Notes: generated by a model from the sequence alone, not told the origin. 64,000 nucleotides of DNA from Triglochin maritima (GCA_963682175.1 OY821782.1:30649741-30713740); one strand, 5' to 3'; numbered from the stretch's first letter, positions 34,012-45,651 are shown. Translations and numbers: made by a program.

Positions 34012-35413
34012 TGTTGAACGTTTTATTTAAAACCGCAAGTGCACGGCCGCGATGAAGCGGTGGCAAGTACGGGTCGTCCTCAGGGAGGTGAGCAGCCTCT
34101 TGTTTATCAGAAATCAAGTGGCGAAAAGAGAGGGAAGAAAGTTGGTTACGCTACTCTACCCTAAACTACTCTAAGAAGTATGAAATGTGAACGAAGCAAA
34201 CAAACGATGAAATTAGAACTAAGCTAAGAACAAAACAAGAATGCTGGAATTCAGAAATGGGAAAACCCCTAAGGGGTGGAGTGAGTGCACACATGCAAAG
34301 AGGTGGGTGTAGAATACATTCTTTAAGCACATGAATGTGGTGTTTATCAAGCATAGGAAGTGTCTAAATGTTATGGCAAAACCTATCAATCCATTCACCA
34401 ACTTAGTTGATTAACATTTACATATGCAAGGTGTTTATTTCAGAACCTAAACAAGCATGAGAGGTGTCTAATCATTTTGGCAAAACTCATCAAGTTATAA
34501 ATTCTATCCTAAACAAGCAAGCATACATTCATGTTTAATCAACACATTGAAATTAAAGCATTCATCCCATTCTCTAATGCATGTATGTACATCTACTCCA
34601 CCCCCCAAAGGGGATGAAACTACTCACTAAACATTACACTAATTATTAAACTAAACAAAGAAAGCATATTAACGAAGCTAATAAAACTAATGAAATGAGA
34701 TTAAGCAAAGCAAAACAAGAAACATAAAACAAACAACATAATAAAGAAAACTTGTATTAAAATGACTCACATTAAAAGTAGTATCCTCCTACTTTAGTGT
34801 GTGCTTCAAGGCCTCACTTCTAGTAGGAAGAATAGCCACTTAAAATATGGAGTGATTACAAAAGGAGGTGAAGAGTTCTATTTATAGCCATGGAAAAAGC
34901 TAATCCGGGACAATCCCCCGATGTGGGACTAAACAAACACCAAAAATAGCCTAAACGAACATTAATACAAGTCCAGGAGAAATTTGAGCGCATTTGGGCC
35001 AAAAGTGACCACCAATTAGCGGTCTTTGACCGCCAATTAGCGGTCTACAGTGTCCGGATCGCTCTGGAATTTCTTGTGGGCTTTTCTGGAAGGCTTTGTT
35101 GGTATTTGATGCATCTATTTTGCATGTTGGAGCTCCGACCCGAATAGAATTGCCAAAATACTCCCCATGATGGTGAGGAGTATTCTGTTTTGCTCTTAGG
35201 TCCTTCGGTCTTGCATTCAGGTCCTTCTTCCTTGCATCTTGGTCCACAGATCTCACAATTCAGTCCTTTTCCCAGCTTTTGGGTCCTTTTATGCTTCATC
35301 TCTTCAAACCTATTTATTCCTGAAAACTAAACATAAAACTCGTAACATAGCATTATTTAGGTGAAAGATAATGGATATAAGATACAAATATGAGCATGAA
35401 ATGATGTCAATCA
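34012..35413 (-). repeat. Athila-2 5' LTR
   Basis: 1402 bp, almost identical to the 3' LTR. Its USE and TATA are at 34919-34929 and 34877-34886 on the minus strand. Confidence 0.93.
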
Positions 35414-35423
35414 TTCACTTAAG

Positions 35424-35810
35424 TGATCGGTCGAACGCCGAATAGGCATTGGTCGACCGATTCATAACAGGCTCTACGGGGTTGGCAAACAAGATCGAAT
35501 TCGGTCGATCGAAACAAGGTCCACGGTCGACCGAAAACCAACAGGCAGTTTGGGTTTGTCGAGATATCTTAAGTTCGGTCGACCGAACAAGATCCTCGGT
35601 CGACCGATAGGAAAATGTATTTTTGGGGTATTTGGAAAAATACGAATACGACCGTTGGGTATAATACGACAAAACAAACGGTCGGAAAATTGTGTTCACT
35701 CGGTCGACCGAAAAGGTCTGGACGGTAGACCGAAATCGGGCAGTAAAACACTAACTAGGTAATTGATCACTCGGTGGACCGAACAATCTATTTCGGTCGG
35801 CCAAATGTGG
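35424..35810. repeat. Palindrome array D (U3 of Copia-2 3' LTR)
   Basis: Five clear pairs. GG-step positions are 35429/35451, 35503/35525, 35577/35598, 35702/35724 and 35773/35795, giving pitches of 22, 22, 21, 22 and 22 bp. Members are CGGTCGACCG or one-base variants. The sequence within pairs often reads AACAAG(A/G)TCC. Confidence 0.92.
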
Positions 35811-36181
35811 GCAGACAGTTTAGGTTAAGTGTTTAGTGTTTTCCGGTCTAAGTTTGGGTAATCTATTGAAGTCCAAATTATATGAAATTTTGTGTGTGAC
35901 TTCTATAAGGAACCTAGTGTGTGCTTGGATAGTTTTTAGCTCAAGTATGCTCAATTACACAAAGTTCCTAAGACTCATAGAAATGCAAATTACATGTCTT
36001 CAAATGAGCTTGATTACATGTTTTGACTTGATTTCTTTTCTTCCTTGAGTCTTGATCACCTGTAGAAGTTAACACAAAAGAATATATATGCAACGCAATA
36101 TGTGTGCTACTCTACATTGATTACAATTAAGATTAGGTTGATTAAATCATCAAAACATAGATTAAAGCCAAAAAGCCAACA

Positions 36182-36806
36182 AACTCCCCATTTTTGATGA
36201 TGACAACCTATATCTTAATATTAAAAGTTTTTAGATGTAAATTATGCATATAAATGCTCCCCCCTATGGATGTGCATAGTTTTTATTCAATTAAACTCAA
36301 ATTTCAGTTACCCCCTTTATTATCTCTCCCCCTTTGACATCCATCAAAAAATTATAAGCGTTAAGTATATAATTGTGGATGTTTTATAATGAAGTTGCTC
36401 CCCCTAAATCTTGCACTTCATTATACTAAGTAAATGATGTTCATTAAGCTCCCCTATCAATATGAATATGATTTTTCGATGAAGTTCAATTTTAATTCTC
36501 CCTATTAACATCAAGTAAATATTACAATATAGCTTGTGATGTATTAATTCCCCTTTATTGACATCCATTTATAAATTTGATACTAAAACATTGGATGTGA
36601 TTTAAATTTAAAGATTTGCAATGAATGAATATATGATATGTCAATTGAGCATGTAAGACCTAGACTAGAACCAATTGATTCAAGAAATTTAGAGGATAAG
36701 AAATTATACCCACTTTGAAACTTGAATTGGTTCCAATCTCCATTCGGTGATGCAACCGGTGTTGAATTTGACTCTCAAGCTTGCCCGGTCACCACTGATC
36801 TCCTCT
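36182..36806 (-). other. Copia-2 3' untranslated region with polypurine tracts
   Basis: AT-rich, punctuated by pyrimidine blocks on the plus strand (CTCCCC, CTCCCCCC and similar), that is, repeated purine tracts on the element strand. The last one adjoins the LTR at 36182. No coding frame. Confidence 0.65.
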
Positions 36807-38454
36807 TCAAGCACCTACATGTGTAGATTTAGGTACCCAAACTACTTTGGGTCCTTGAATGTTAGCTTTGGGAACCCAAACCACTTTGGTTTTAGGATCC
36901 CACACACTTGAAGAGCTATGCTTTACAACTAAGTGTTTTCCATTTAAAGTTGTATGAATTACATGGTTTTTAACATATGAATCATTATATCCTAAACCAT
37001 GTTTTTGCAAGGATTGTCTTTGACTTCCTAGAAGCATATTAAGCATCTTAGTTCCATTAGTGAATCTTTCAAGATCTTTTCCTAATTGCACATTGCAAGC
37101 TTGAAGATCTAAATGTTCACTATCACTAAGTGTTGATTTTAAACTTTCAAGAATTGATGCATTAGTTTCAAGTTTAGCAAGCACCACATTTTTCCCACGC
37201 ATGATTTATTCAATTTGCATTTGGAGATCCTTGATTAGCTTTCTAGAATTTTTATTTTTGTCACAAATGATCTCATATTGAATGCATTTTGAAGCTCATC
37301 GTGTGTATAAGTTCTTCATTAACACTAGAATGTGAGCTATCACTATAGTATGACTTAGTTGAGCATGCATGTGATTTAGTAGAGCAAGATTAGAGAATAC
37401 CTCACTTCCTTCATCTTGAATGGCCATGAAACACAGATGTGCATATTACTTTGTTGATGAAGGTGCGGTTAATTGGGATGAAGATGATGACGATGAATCG
37501 TCCCAAGTAGCCTTGTGAGCTTCCAACTTCTTCTCTTTTCTCTTACTGCTCTCCTTTTCTATCCTTTTCTCTTTTCTCTCATTTTTCTTCTCTTTATCTT
37601 TTCTCTCATTTTCACTCTCCTTCTTCTCCTTCTTCTCCTTCTTTTTTTCTCTCATTTCACTTCTTCTGCCTCTTCTTTCATTCTTTTCTTCTTTATCCTT
37701 CTTGAGGTATTTAAAGAAGTCTTTGGCTAGGACTTCAATGTCCTCATCTTCTACACTCCTCCTTGGTTTCTCAAGATTTGCATGTAATGACAAGAAGGGC
37801 TTTTTCTTTTAAGCTTCCTTTTCCTTTCGATGGTTGATTTGAAGTTCATATGCCATCAAATTTCCAACGCGTTCCTCCATCTTTAATTTGGAAAGATCAT
37901 GCGCCTCTTCAATTGCGACGACTTTATCTTCCCAATCGTTGCTAAGAGACCGGAGGAACTTCCGTGTCATCTCTCCTTTATTGATTTTTCTTCCAAGAAC
38001 CAAAAGAGAGTTAGTAATATCGGTGAAGCGAGTGTTCATTTCGCTTATGTTCTCACCAGTTTGCATAGAAAAAATGTCATATTTATGGATAAGGAGACTA
38101 ATGCGAGTTTCCTTAGTTTTGATATCACCCTCATGATGTATTTGTAATTTATGTCATATTTCATATGCACTCTCACAACCCCTAATTCTATTGTATTCAC
38201 CCTCATTAAAACCACAATAAAGAATGTTCATTATTTTAGAGTTCATCTCAATTTCTTTCATTTTGGGCCTAGAAAGTGAATCTAATTCATCTTCATTTGG
38301 GGGTGTATGGATTTTGAAGAAACATCTAATACTTAAGGTCATTTGAAATTAGGAAAATTTCTATCCTATTCTTCCAATAATCACAATTCGACCCATTAAG
38401 CAAAGGAGGTCTTGTTGTGCATAATCCCTCTACATGATTAGAAGTTGATGCCAT
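36807..38454 (-). pseudogene. gag: Copia-2 gag relic
   Basis: Starts at 38454 (ATG on the minus strand, matching the start in Copia-3) and is broken by several stops and shifts into pieces near 38342-38154, 38066-37809, 37793-37446 and 37202-36807. It shows the UBN2-type Gag domain (FRSLSNDWEDKV-like), a Lys/Glu-rich low-complexity stretch, a TWDDSSSSS segment and a C-terminal tail with repeated VVWVPK. No zinc knuckle or protease follows. Confidence 0.8.
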
Positions 38455-38494
38455 TGCTAAAAATTACGGTTAAGTAATGAAATTTAGCTCACAA

Positions 38495-38507
38495 GGCTTT
38501 GATACCA
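38495..38507 (-). other. Copia-2 primer-binding site
   Basis: Minus-strand TGGTATCAAAGCC, the initiator-Met-tRNA type with one difference, next to the LTR end at 38510. Confidence 0.8.
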
Positions 38508-38509
38508 AA

Positions 38510-38892
38510 TGTATGAACATAAGGGTCTCTAATTCTAATCATTTTTAAGCTAATTACCTACTTGTTTAATCAATAAAGTATATGCAGTGGAATTAAAACA
38601 AATAAACAAGCAAGCAAGGTAAAGGGAAGGAAATAAAGAAAACCACAATGAGACAGAGGATTTTTATAGAGGTTCGGCACCCCACCCGGGTCTTAGTCCT
38701 CTCTTGCAAGCTCCGCTCATGACTTCACTAACCACTCCCCGTTCCGGGCCGGGAGAGAACGCCTTTACAATCTTCAAACTCGGGAAAAACCCTCGCCAAG
38801 CTTGGCTCCTCCTCTCACAATCTGAGAGGGATGTTTTAGGCTTTCACCGAAACTTTTACTTAACTTTGACAGCAACAAACTTGAGTGGGACA
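38510..38892 (-). repeat. Copia-2 5' LTR, truncated
   Basis: Only the R-U5 end remains (383 bp). It matches 24638-24899 plus 26431-26550 of the 3' LTR and breaks off at GAGTGGGACA, where the Copia-3 LTR start follows. Confidence 0.85.
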
Positions 38893-38953
38893 TGTTGGCT
38901 TTTTGGCCTTAATCTAACTTGAGTAGGACATGTTGGCTTTTTGGCCTTTATCT
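38878..38953. repeat. 38-bp tandem duplication at the Copia-2/Copia-3 junction
   Basis: Two imperfect 38-bp copies (38878-38915 and 38916-38953), each joining the broken Copia-2 LTR end (AACTTGAGT) to the Copia-3 LTR start (TGTTGGCTTTTTGGCC). The Copia-3 LTR could therefore be counted from 38893 or 38931. Confidence 0.88.
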
Positions 38954-40433
38954 ATGTTTTGATGATTTAATCAACCTAATCTTAATTGTAATCATGTAGA
39001 GTAGCACACATATTGCATTGAATATATATTTCTATGTGCTAACTTCTACATGTGATCAAGACTCAAGAAAGAAAGGAAATCAAGTCAAGACATGTAATCA
39101 AGCTCATTTGTAGACATTTAATTTTTATTTCTTTTGAGTCTTAGGAACTTTGTGTAATTGAGCATACTTGAGCCAAAACCTACTCAAACACACATTAGGT
39201 TCCTTATAGAAGTCACACACAAAATTTCATATTATTTGGACTTCAATTGATCACCCAAACTTAGACCGGAAAACACTTAACCTGAACTGTCTGCCCACAC
39301 TCGGTCAACCAAAACATACTGTTTGGTCGACCGAGTGATCAATTACCCAGTTTGTGTTTTACTTCCCAGTTTCGGTCGACCGTCCAGACCTTTTCGGTCG
39401 ACCGAGTTGACATATTTATCTGACCGTTAGATTTGTCGTATTATACCCAACGGTCGTATTCGTATTATTACCATATATCCCAAAATACAATTAGTGTATC
39501 GATCGACCGAGGACCTTGTTCGGTCGACCTAACTTATGAGGTCTCAACAAACCCAGAATGCATGTTGAATTTCGGTCGACCGTGAACCTTGTTTCAGTCG
39601 ACCGAATATGATCTTGTTTGGCAATCCCGTAGAGCCTGTTATGAATCGGTCGACCGAACCTATCTCGGTGTTCGACCGATAACTTAAGTGTACCTAAGTG
39701 ATAGCCTTTGGCGGTCGACCATTCCTTAACCGATCGACCGAACCGGGTCCAAATCTGCCCAACGGTCTACCGAACTTACCAATACGGTTGACCGAACGTC
39801 TACAGAATTGCATCCTGCAAGTTTCTGTTTTGTGTATCTTCCACAATCTTTGACCAAACTTGTCCCAACGGCTATAACTCACTTAGAGCTTATAAATAGG
39901 TATTCTCATGAAACAATTACACAACTCTTACACTTCCTATTGTCATATACACCTAAGAGAAACTCCCAAGTCTCCCAATCCCCAAATTTACTCTATAATC
40001 CTAAACTTCCACACTTTAGTATCAATTCCACATCCTAAGCTAAGTGTGCTCAAGTTAGAGAGTGTGTTCCACTCATCATCTCTGTTGTAAAGAAGCAAGG
40101 ACATCGGTGAAAGCCCGAAGTGTTCCTCTCCGATTGTGAGAGAAGAAAGTCAAGCTCGCGAAGGTATTCACGGAGCTTGTTTTGTAAAAAGCTTAACTCG
40201 GCTCGGGATGAGGTTGATAGTGAAGGCGTGAGCGGAGCTCGAAGGAGATCGAGCGGAGCTTGCAAGAGAGGAAGTAGGCAGGAGGCCGAACCTCTATAAA
40301 AATCCAGTGTCATCATTGTAGTTTGGTTTACTTGCTTGTTTTTGTTCAATTCCGCTGTGCATTCTTTGATTTCTTAAACAAGTAGGTAATTAGCTTTAAA
40401 GTGATTAGAATTAGAGACTCTTACGATCCTACA
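38931..40433 (+). repeat. Copia-3 5' LTR
   Basis: 1503 bp from TGTTGGCTTTTTGG to CGATCCTACA. U3 holds palindrome array E (39303-39796), followed by a TATA box (TATAAATA, 39891-39898) about 95 bp downstream. Confidence 0.9.
39303..39796. repeat. Palindrome array E (U3 of Copia-3 5' LTR)
   Basis: Seven pairs. Positions 39303/39325, 39374/39396, 39501/39522, 39574/39596, 39648/39670, 39713/39732 and 39764/39786 give pitches 22, 22, 21, 22, 22, 19 and 22 bp, while the gaps between pairs vary from about 30 to 105 bp. Most are CGGTCGACCG with a flanking TT or AA. Confidence 0.92.
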
Positions 40434-40435
40434 TT

Positions 40436-40448
40436 TGGTATCAAAGCC
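40436..40448 (+). other. Copia-3 primer-binding site
   Basis: TGGTATCAAAGCC directly after the LTR end, initiator-Met-tRNA type. Confidence 0.82.
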
Positions 40449-40486
40449 TTGTGAGCTAAATTTCATTACTTAACCGTAATTTTAGC

Positions 40487-42142
40487 ATGGCTTCAACTTG
40501 TAATCATGTGGAGGGATTGTGCACAACTAGGCCTCCTTTTCTTAATGGGTCTAATTATTATTATTGGAAGAATAGGATGAAAATATTCCTAATATCTAAT
40601 GACCTCAAGTATTGGATTTTTCTTCAAAATCCCTACACACCCCCAAATGAAGATGAATTAGATTCACTTTCAAGGCCCAAAATGAAAGAAATTGAGATGA
40701 ACTCTAAAATCATGAACATTCTTTATTGTGGTCTAAGCAAAGGTGAATACAATAGAATTAGGGGTTGTGAAAGTGCATATGAAATATGGCATAGATTACA
40801 AATGCATCATGAGGGTGATAGCAAAACTAAGGAAACTCGTATTAGTCTCCTCATGCATAAATATGAGATTTTTTCTATTCAAACCGGTGAGAACATAAGC
40901 GAAATGAACACTCGCTTCACCGATATTACTAACTCTCTTTTGGTTCTTGGGAGAAAAATCAATGAATGAGAGATGACACAGAAGTTCCTTCGGTCTCTTA
41001 GCAACGATTGGGAAGATAAAGTCGTCGCAATTGAAGAGGCGCATGATCTTTCCAAATTAAAGATGGAGGAAGTCGTTGGAAATTTGATGGCGTATGAACT
41101 TCAAATCAACCATCAAAAGGAGAAGGAAGCCTCAAAGAACAAAACTTTCTTGTCATTACATGCAAATCTTGAGGAACTGGGGAGGAGTGTAGAAGATGAT
41201 GACATTGAAGTCCTAGCCAAAGACTTCTTCAAATACCTCAAGAAGGATAAGGAAGAAAAGAATGAAAGAAGAGGTATAAGAAGTGAAATGAGAGAAAAGA
41301 AGAAGGAGAAGGAGGAGAGTAAAATGAGAGAAAAGAGAAGGAGAAGAAAAATGAGAGAAGGGAGAGAAGGAGAGAAAATGAGAGGAGTAAGAGAAAAGAG
41401 AAGATGTTGGAAGCTCACGAGGATACTTGGGATGATTCATTGTCATCTTCTTCATCCCAATCAACCGCCCCTTCATCAACAAAGGAATATGCACATATGT
41501 GTTTCATGGCAATTCAAGATGAAGGAAGTGAGGTATCCTCTAACTCTTGCTCTACTAAATCACATGCATGCTCAACTAAGTCATACGATAGTGATAGCTC
41601 ACATTCCAGTGTTAATGAAGAACTTATACACATGATGAGCTTCAGAATGCATTCAATGACTTAGTTAAACAATATGAGATCATTTGTGACAAAATTAAGA
41701 ATGCTAGAAAATTGATAAATGATCTCCAAAGCCAAATTGAATCAATCATGCATGAGAAAAATGAGATGCTTGCTAAACTTGAAACTAATGCATCAACTCT
41801 TGAAAGTCTAAAAGCAACACCCATTGATAGTGAACAACTAGATCTTCAAGCTTGCAATGTGCAATTAAGAAAAGATTTATAAAGATTCACTAATGGAACT
41901 AAGATGCTCAATATGTTTTTAGGTAGTGAAAGGCAATCTTTGCAAAAATATGGTTTACGATATAATGAGTCATATGTTAAAAACCATGTAATTCATACAA
42001 CTTTAAATGGAAAGCACTTAGTTGTAAAGCATAGTTCTTGAAGTGTGTGGGCTCCTAAACCAAAATGGTTTGGGTTCCCAAAGCTAACATTCAAGGACCT
42101 AAAGTTGGTTGGGTACCTAAATCTACACTTGTAGGTGCTTGA
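40487..42142 (+). pseudogene. gag: Copia-3 gag relic
   Basis: ATG at 40487 (MASTCNHVEGL). UBN2-type Gag domain through about 41100 (RPPFLNGSNYYYWKNRMK, CESAYEIWHRLQ, FTDITNSLLVLGRKI), with a TGA at 40967-40969 where Copia-2 has Gly. A Lys/Glu/Arg-rich low-complexity stretch (41220-41410) ends in a frameshift; the true frame continues with AHEDTWDDS, the Ser-rich AIQDEGSEVSS segment, a coiled-coil-like part with NASTLESLK, and a tail with WVPKSTLVGA before a stop at 42142. No knuckle, protease, integrase or RT. Confidence 0.83.
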
Positions 42143-42772
42143 GGAGGAAATTGGTGGTGACCGAGCAAGCTTGAGAGTCAAATTCAACGCCGGTTGCATC
42201 ACCGAATGGAGATTTGAACCAATTCAAACTTCAAAGTGGGTATAATTTCTGATCCTCTAAATTTCTTGAATCAATTGGTTCTATTCTAGATTTTATATGC
42301 TTAATTGAAAAATCATATATTCATTCATTGCAAATCTTTAAATTTGAATAACATCCATTGCTTAAGTGTCAAATTTGTAAATGGATATCAAATAGGGGGA
42401 ATTAAAACATCACATGCCTATTGCTAATATATTTGCTTGATGTTTAAAAAGGGGAGAAATAAAATTGAACTCCATCGATAAATCATATTCATATTGATAG
42501 GGGGAGCTTAATGAATATAATTTACTTAGTGTAATGAAGTGCAAAATTTAGGGGGAACAACTTCATTACAAGACATCCATAATTCTATGATTAAATCTTA
42601 TAATTTTTGATGGATGTCAAAGGAGGAGAGATAATTAAGGGGGTAACTTGAAATTTGATTATAATTGAATAAAAACTATGCACATCCATAGGGGGAGCAT
42701 CTATATGCATAGTTTACATCTAAAAATTTTAAGTATTAAGATATAGGTTGTCATCACCAAAAAGGGGGAGAT
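42143..42772 (+). other. Copia-3 3' untranslated region with serial purine tracts
   Basis: At least six short G-rich purine tracts (TAGGGGGAATTAAAA, AAAGGGGAGAAA, TAGGGGGAGC and similar), ending with ACCAAAAAGGGGGAGAT at 42756-42772 directly before the 3' LTR, the likely plus-strand primer. No coding frame. Confidence 0.75.
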
Positions 42773-43378
42773 TGTTGGTTTTTTGGCTTTAATCTATGTT
42801 TTGATGATTTAATCAACTTAATCTTAATTGTAATCATGTAGAGTTACACACATATTGCATTACATATATATTGCTATGTGCTAACTTCTACAGGTGATCA
42901 TGACTCATGAAAGAAAGGAAATCAAGTCAAGTCAAGACATGTAATCAAGCTCATTTGAAGACATGTAATTTGTATTTCTTTTGAGTCTTAGGAACTTTGT
43001 GTAATTGAGCATACATGAGCTAAAACCTACTCAAACAGACACTAGGTTCCTTATAGAAGTCACACACAAAATTTCATATTATTTGGACTTCAATAGATCA
43101 CCTAAACTTAGACCGGAAAACACTAAACACTTAACCTGAACTGTCTGCCCACATTTGGTCGACCGAAACAGACCGTTTGGTTGACCGAGTGATCAATTAC
43201 CCAGTTTGTGTTTTACTGCCCGGTTTTGGTATACCGTCCAGACCTTTTCGGTCAACCGAGTTAACATATTTATCTTACTGTTAGATTTGTCATATTATAC
43301 CATACGATCATATTCATATTATTTCCATATACCCCAAAATACATTTAGTGTATTGGTCGACCAAGGACCTTGTTCGGT
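42773..43378 (+). repeat. Copia-3 3' LTR, truncated
   Basis: Matches the first 600 bp of the 5' LTR and ends at the palindrome in CTTGTTCGGTC. Array F (43157 onward) is its part of the palindrome array, with a clear pair at 43157/43179 (22 bp). Confidence 0.85.
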
Positions 43379-43480
43379 CTATTCTAATTCTGCCCTATAT
43401 ATATATTAGAATGAGACTAGGTCTCAATTTAATATAATGAGACCACAAACATACACCATCAAGATCAAATCTAACGGTGA
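43379..43480 (+). mobile_element. Possible Helitron 5' terminus
   Basis: The Copia-3 LTR is interrupted after TTCGG by TCTATTCTAATTCTG, then a TATATATATA core, AGAATGAGACTAGGTCTC, and a stretch with CATACACCATCAAGATCAA and TCTAACGG. Plant non-autonomous Helitrons often begin with TC and this kind of composition. I found no convincing 3' hairpin with CTRR and no resumption of the LTR, so the call stays weak. Confidence 0.35.
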
Positions 43481-43628
43481 AAGATGAAAATGGTAATTTC
43501 GTAATCACCCCATCTCCTTCTTCCTCCCTTCCTTCCCAATCGCACCCATCCCGTCCTCCTTCTTCACCCCTCCTTCGGTCATTCCCAATCGCACCCAACC
43601 ACGCGTGACGCCTCCAGCAACCTTCCAA

Positions 43629-45651
43629 ATGATGTCGGAGTTGGCATGTCTCCTTCCGATCTCCGATCTCGTCGTCTTTTTTCTAAATCCAAATCCAGGT
43701 CTCGTAATCTTCCTTTTCCCACTTACAGATTATTACTTTTTCTCACATTACCTCCAATCTAGACTCGAAATTCCATTTTTTTCTCAGAAAACAGAAAATG
43801 TACTTGTTCTCTGATCGCGTTTTAGCTCTGGATTTCACCTCCATTTTCGTTCTTTTCAAAGATTCTTTTTATGCCTAAAAACGAGAAAGATAGTTATATC
43901 CGACTTGTTATGAACTATAGCTCGGAAAATCCAGTTTTAGATCTATAGATTTGTCAGATAATCGTCACCACCTTCAAGTTTGTAGACTTGCATGATTATG
44001 CGATATCATTTTTTCTACTACTTATTTCTGTTAGGTGTAGTGTTCAGATCTGGTTATACGTTCCGGAGACCTTGTGTGATAAAATGATATTGTTGTGTAT
44101 GTAAATGAAATATTGGTGTATTAAACATATACCGTTGTGTATTGAACGCATATAGATGTGTATTCACTGGAAGTTTTATTTAAGAAAGTGATGCAGTTTT
44201 GTAAAGTGCCCCATGTTATTTCTATCTCAAACATTTCTCTTTCCTTTTTCTCTCTTTCCTATAGAAAAATATGTCCTACTATAGTAATTTAGTCTTATGT
44301 GAGCCCGTTAGCATCTATGGTAGACTTAAGTCGGGATGTCCACAAGTTCCCCAAATTGACTTCAATTTAATCATTTATATGTCAGATCACAAAAATATAT
44401 AAAATCAAACATTTCCCCTCTCCCCAACACAAATCAATGCCTTAACTCCCATACCATGTGCAACAACATGGTATGATGCTGAAGGGAAAGGACTTGAGGT
44501 GCGAGTTTGAGTTTAAAGGTACAATTTTTAGTTTTAGTTGAAGAACCGAGCATGTTGGATACTTTTAGTTGGATGTATTTTGGGGTTTTATTTACCAATG
44601 GTTTTTCAAACTAGGTATATAATATAAGTTGGGAATTTTTGGTTTTGAGTGTGCTTTGAGGTTTGCATGTATAGATCGTAGATTTTCCTATTTACACCCT
44701 CTTAGAAATGACCAATGTTGACGAAAAGAGCAGAATAAATATATAGGTATCTCTCCTTTGTTTCCCTATTTGATTTGATCATTAAGCATTTACATTTTTG
44801 TAAGTTGCACATCCCGTGTTTCTCTAAATGTCTAGTCGTTATGGTGATATATGTTTTTTGTTTAATTGTGGTATGATGCATGTTATGATTTGCTTGGGTT
44901 TGTGATTAGGAAATGTAGTGTTCAAACGGCTTTTCTTGAATGATTGACTCAATGACAAACTTTATCTTTCGGTCATTGAATTGGTAGCGATTATGCCAAG
45001 AATGGGACATTTTGAGATATGATTCATTGCTTAGAGAATGGACTACATTGCTCTTTCTTGCTAATTGTTTCTAAAATGTGTTTGTTGTTGGTCTTGATGT
45101 CTTTTGCTTGATTTTGTGATTGGGAGGAGATTTTAGTGCTCAAAGTCTTGTTTTTTAAATATTGACTCAATAATTAAATTTGTGATGTGATCATTGAGTT
45201 GGTAACATGTAGGATAATAAAATTACAATTTTTGATATGAGATGCATTGTAAGGCTTAAGGAATTGACTAGCGAAGGGTATTTTTTGTGTGACTGTATTT
45301 GAAAGTTGAGTTTTGGAGGATTGACAATCCTATGTATTTTAGATTCTTATATCAATCTGATTTGTTGGATGACGATTTATGGAAGTCCTTGTGTTTAAAG
45401 TGATTGTCATTCTTCATTCATGGGGTTCTGATTAATGAATGTGTAATATGAATTGATTTGGTGCAGGGCAACCAACAAGGAAGACAGTGACCATAGTGGT
45501 TGGGGGAGCAACTGGATTAGGATTCTTTGTCATATGTTTGCTCTTTGGAAGATCACTGTGCAAGAAGAAAGATGGTATGTTCTTTGTGAGCAATTCATGT
45601 TTTTGTCAGTTTGTTTCTATTTGGCTGTTCTTTCCTTCTGCAGATTATTAA
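43629..45651 (+). CDS. Candidate small single-pass membrane protein gene (3 exons)
   Basis: Not recognised. Proposed exons: 43629-43698 (MMSELACLLPISDLVVFF...), 45467-45574 and 45644-45651, giving 61 residues. Donors are CCAG/gtctcg and GATG/gtatgt, acceptors gtgcag and ctgcag, and the reading phase fits at both joins. Residues 25 to 55 read TRKTVTIVVGGATGLGFFV then a hydrophobic run to GRSLCKKKDDY and stop: one membrane span with a basic-acidic cytosolic-type tail. The upstream DNA is pyrimidine- and C-rich like a plant 5' UTR. It could equally be a gene fragment carried by a transposon, given the possible Helitron end just before it and the copied intron blocks. Confidence 0.35.

Larger units (their letters stand above)
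26840..35413 (-). mobile_element. Athila-2: second gag-protease-only Athila-like element
   Basis: Complete 8574-bp element on the minus strand with LTRs 34012-35413 (5') and 26840-28242 (3') that differ at only a handful of sites, and a perfect target-site duplication TTCAC (26835-26839 and 35414-35418). Its layout matches Athila-1: Asp-tRNA primer site, gag, protease with tail, then about 1.6 kb non-coding. RT and integrase are missing here too. It sits inside the 3' LTR of Copia-2 and so is younger than that element. Confidence 0.93.
24638..38892 (-). mobile_element. Copia-2: gag-only copia-type element, minus strand, nested and truncated
   Basis: Minus-strand order from high to low coordinates: truncated 5' LTR (38510-38892), primer site, gag relic, 3' untranslated region, polypurine tract and 3' LTR (36181 down to 24638). 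The 3' LTR has its own sequence in three pieces (35419-36181, 26431-26839, 24638-24899, together about 1.43 kb) because an Athila-2 element and an Athila solo LTR sit in it. It is the same family as Copia-3 (LTR 1503 bp). No protease, integrase or RT is present. The SIRE/Maximus-like style of gag and polypurine tract is my assignment. Confidence 0.85.
38931..43378 (+). mobile_element. Copia-3: gag-only copia-type element, plus strand, 3' LTR truncated
   Basis: 5' LTR 38931-40433, primer site, gag relic, 3' region with a series of purine tracts, polypurine tract, and a 3' LTR from 42773 that stops at about 43378 after a third of its length. It is head-to-head with Copia-2, making a large inverted repeat (36182-38892 against about 40100-42772). 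Pol is absent as in Copia-2. Confidence 0.87.

Noticed and set aside
41113..41494. Minus-strand hydrophobic frames opposite the Copia-3 gag low-complexity region
   Set aside because: Complement of a Lys/Glu-rich purine stretch, which always yields Phe/Leu/Ser-rich frames.
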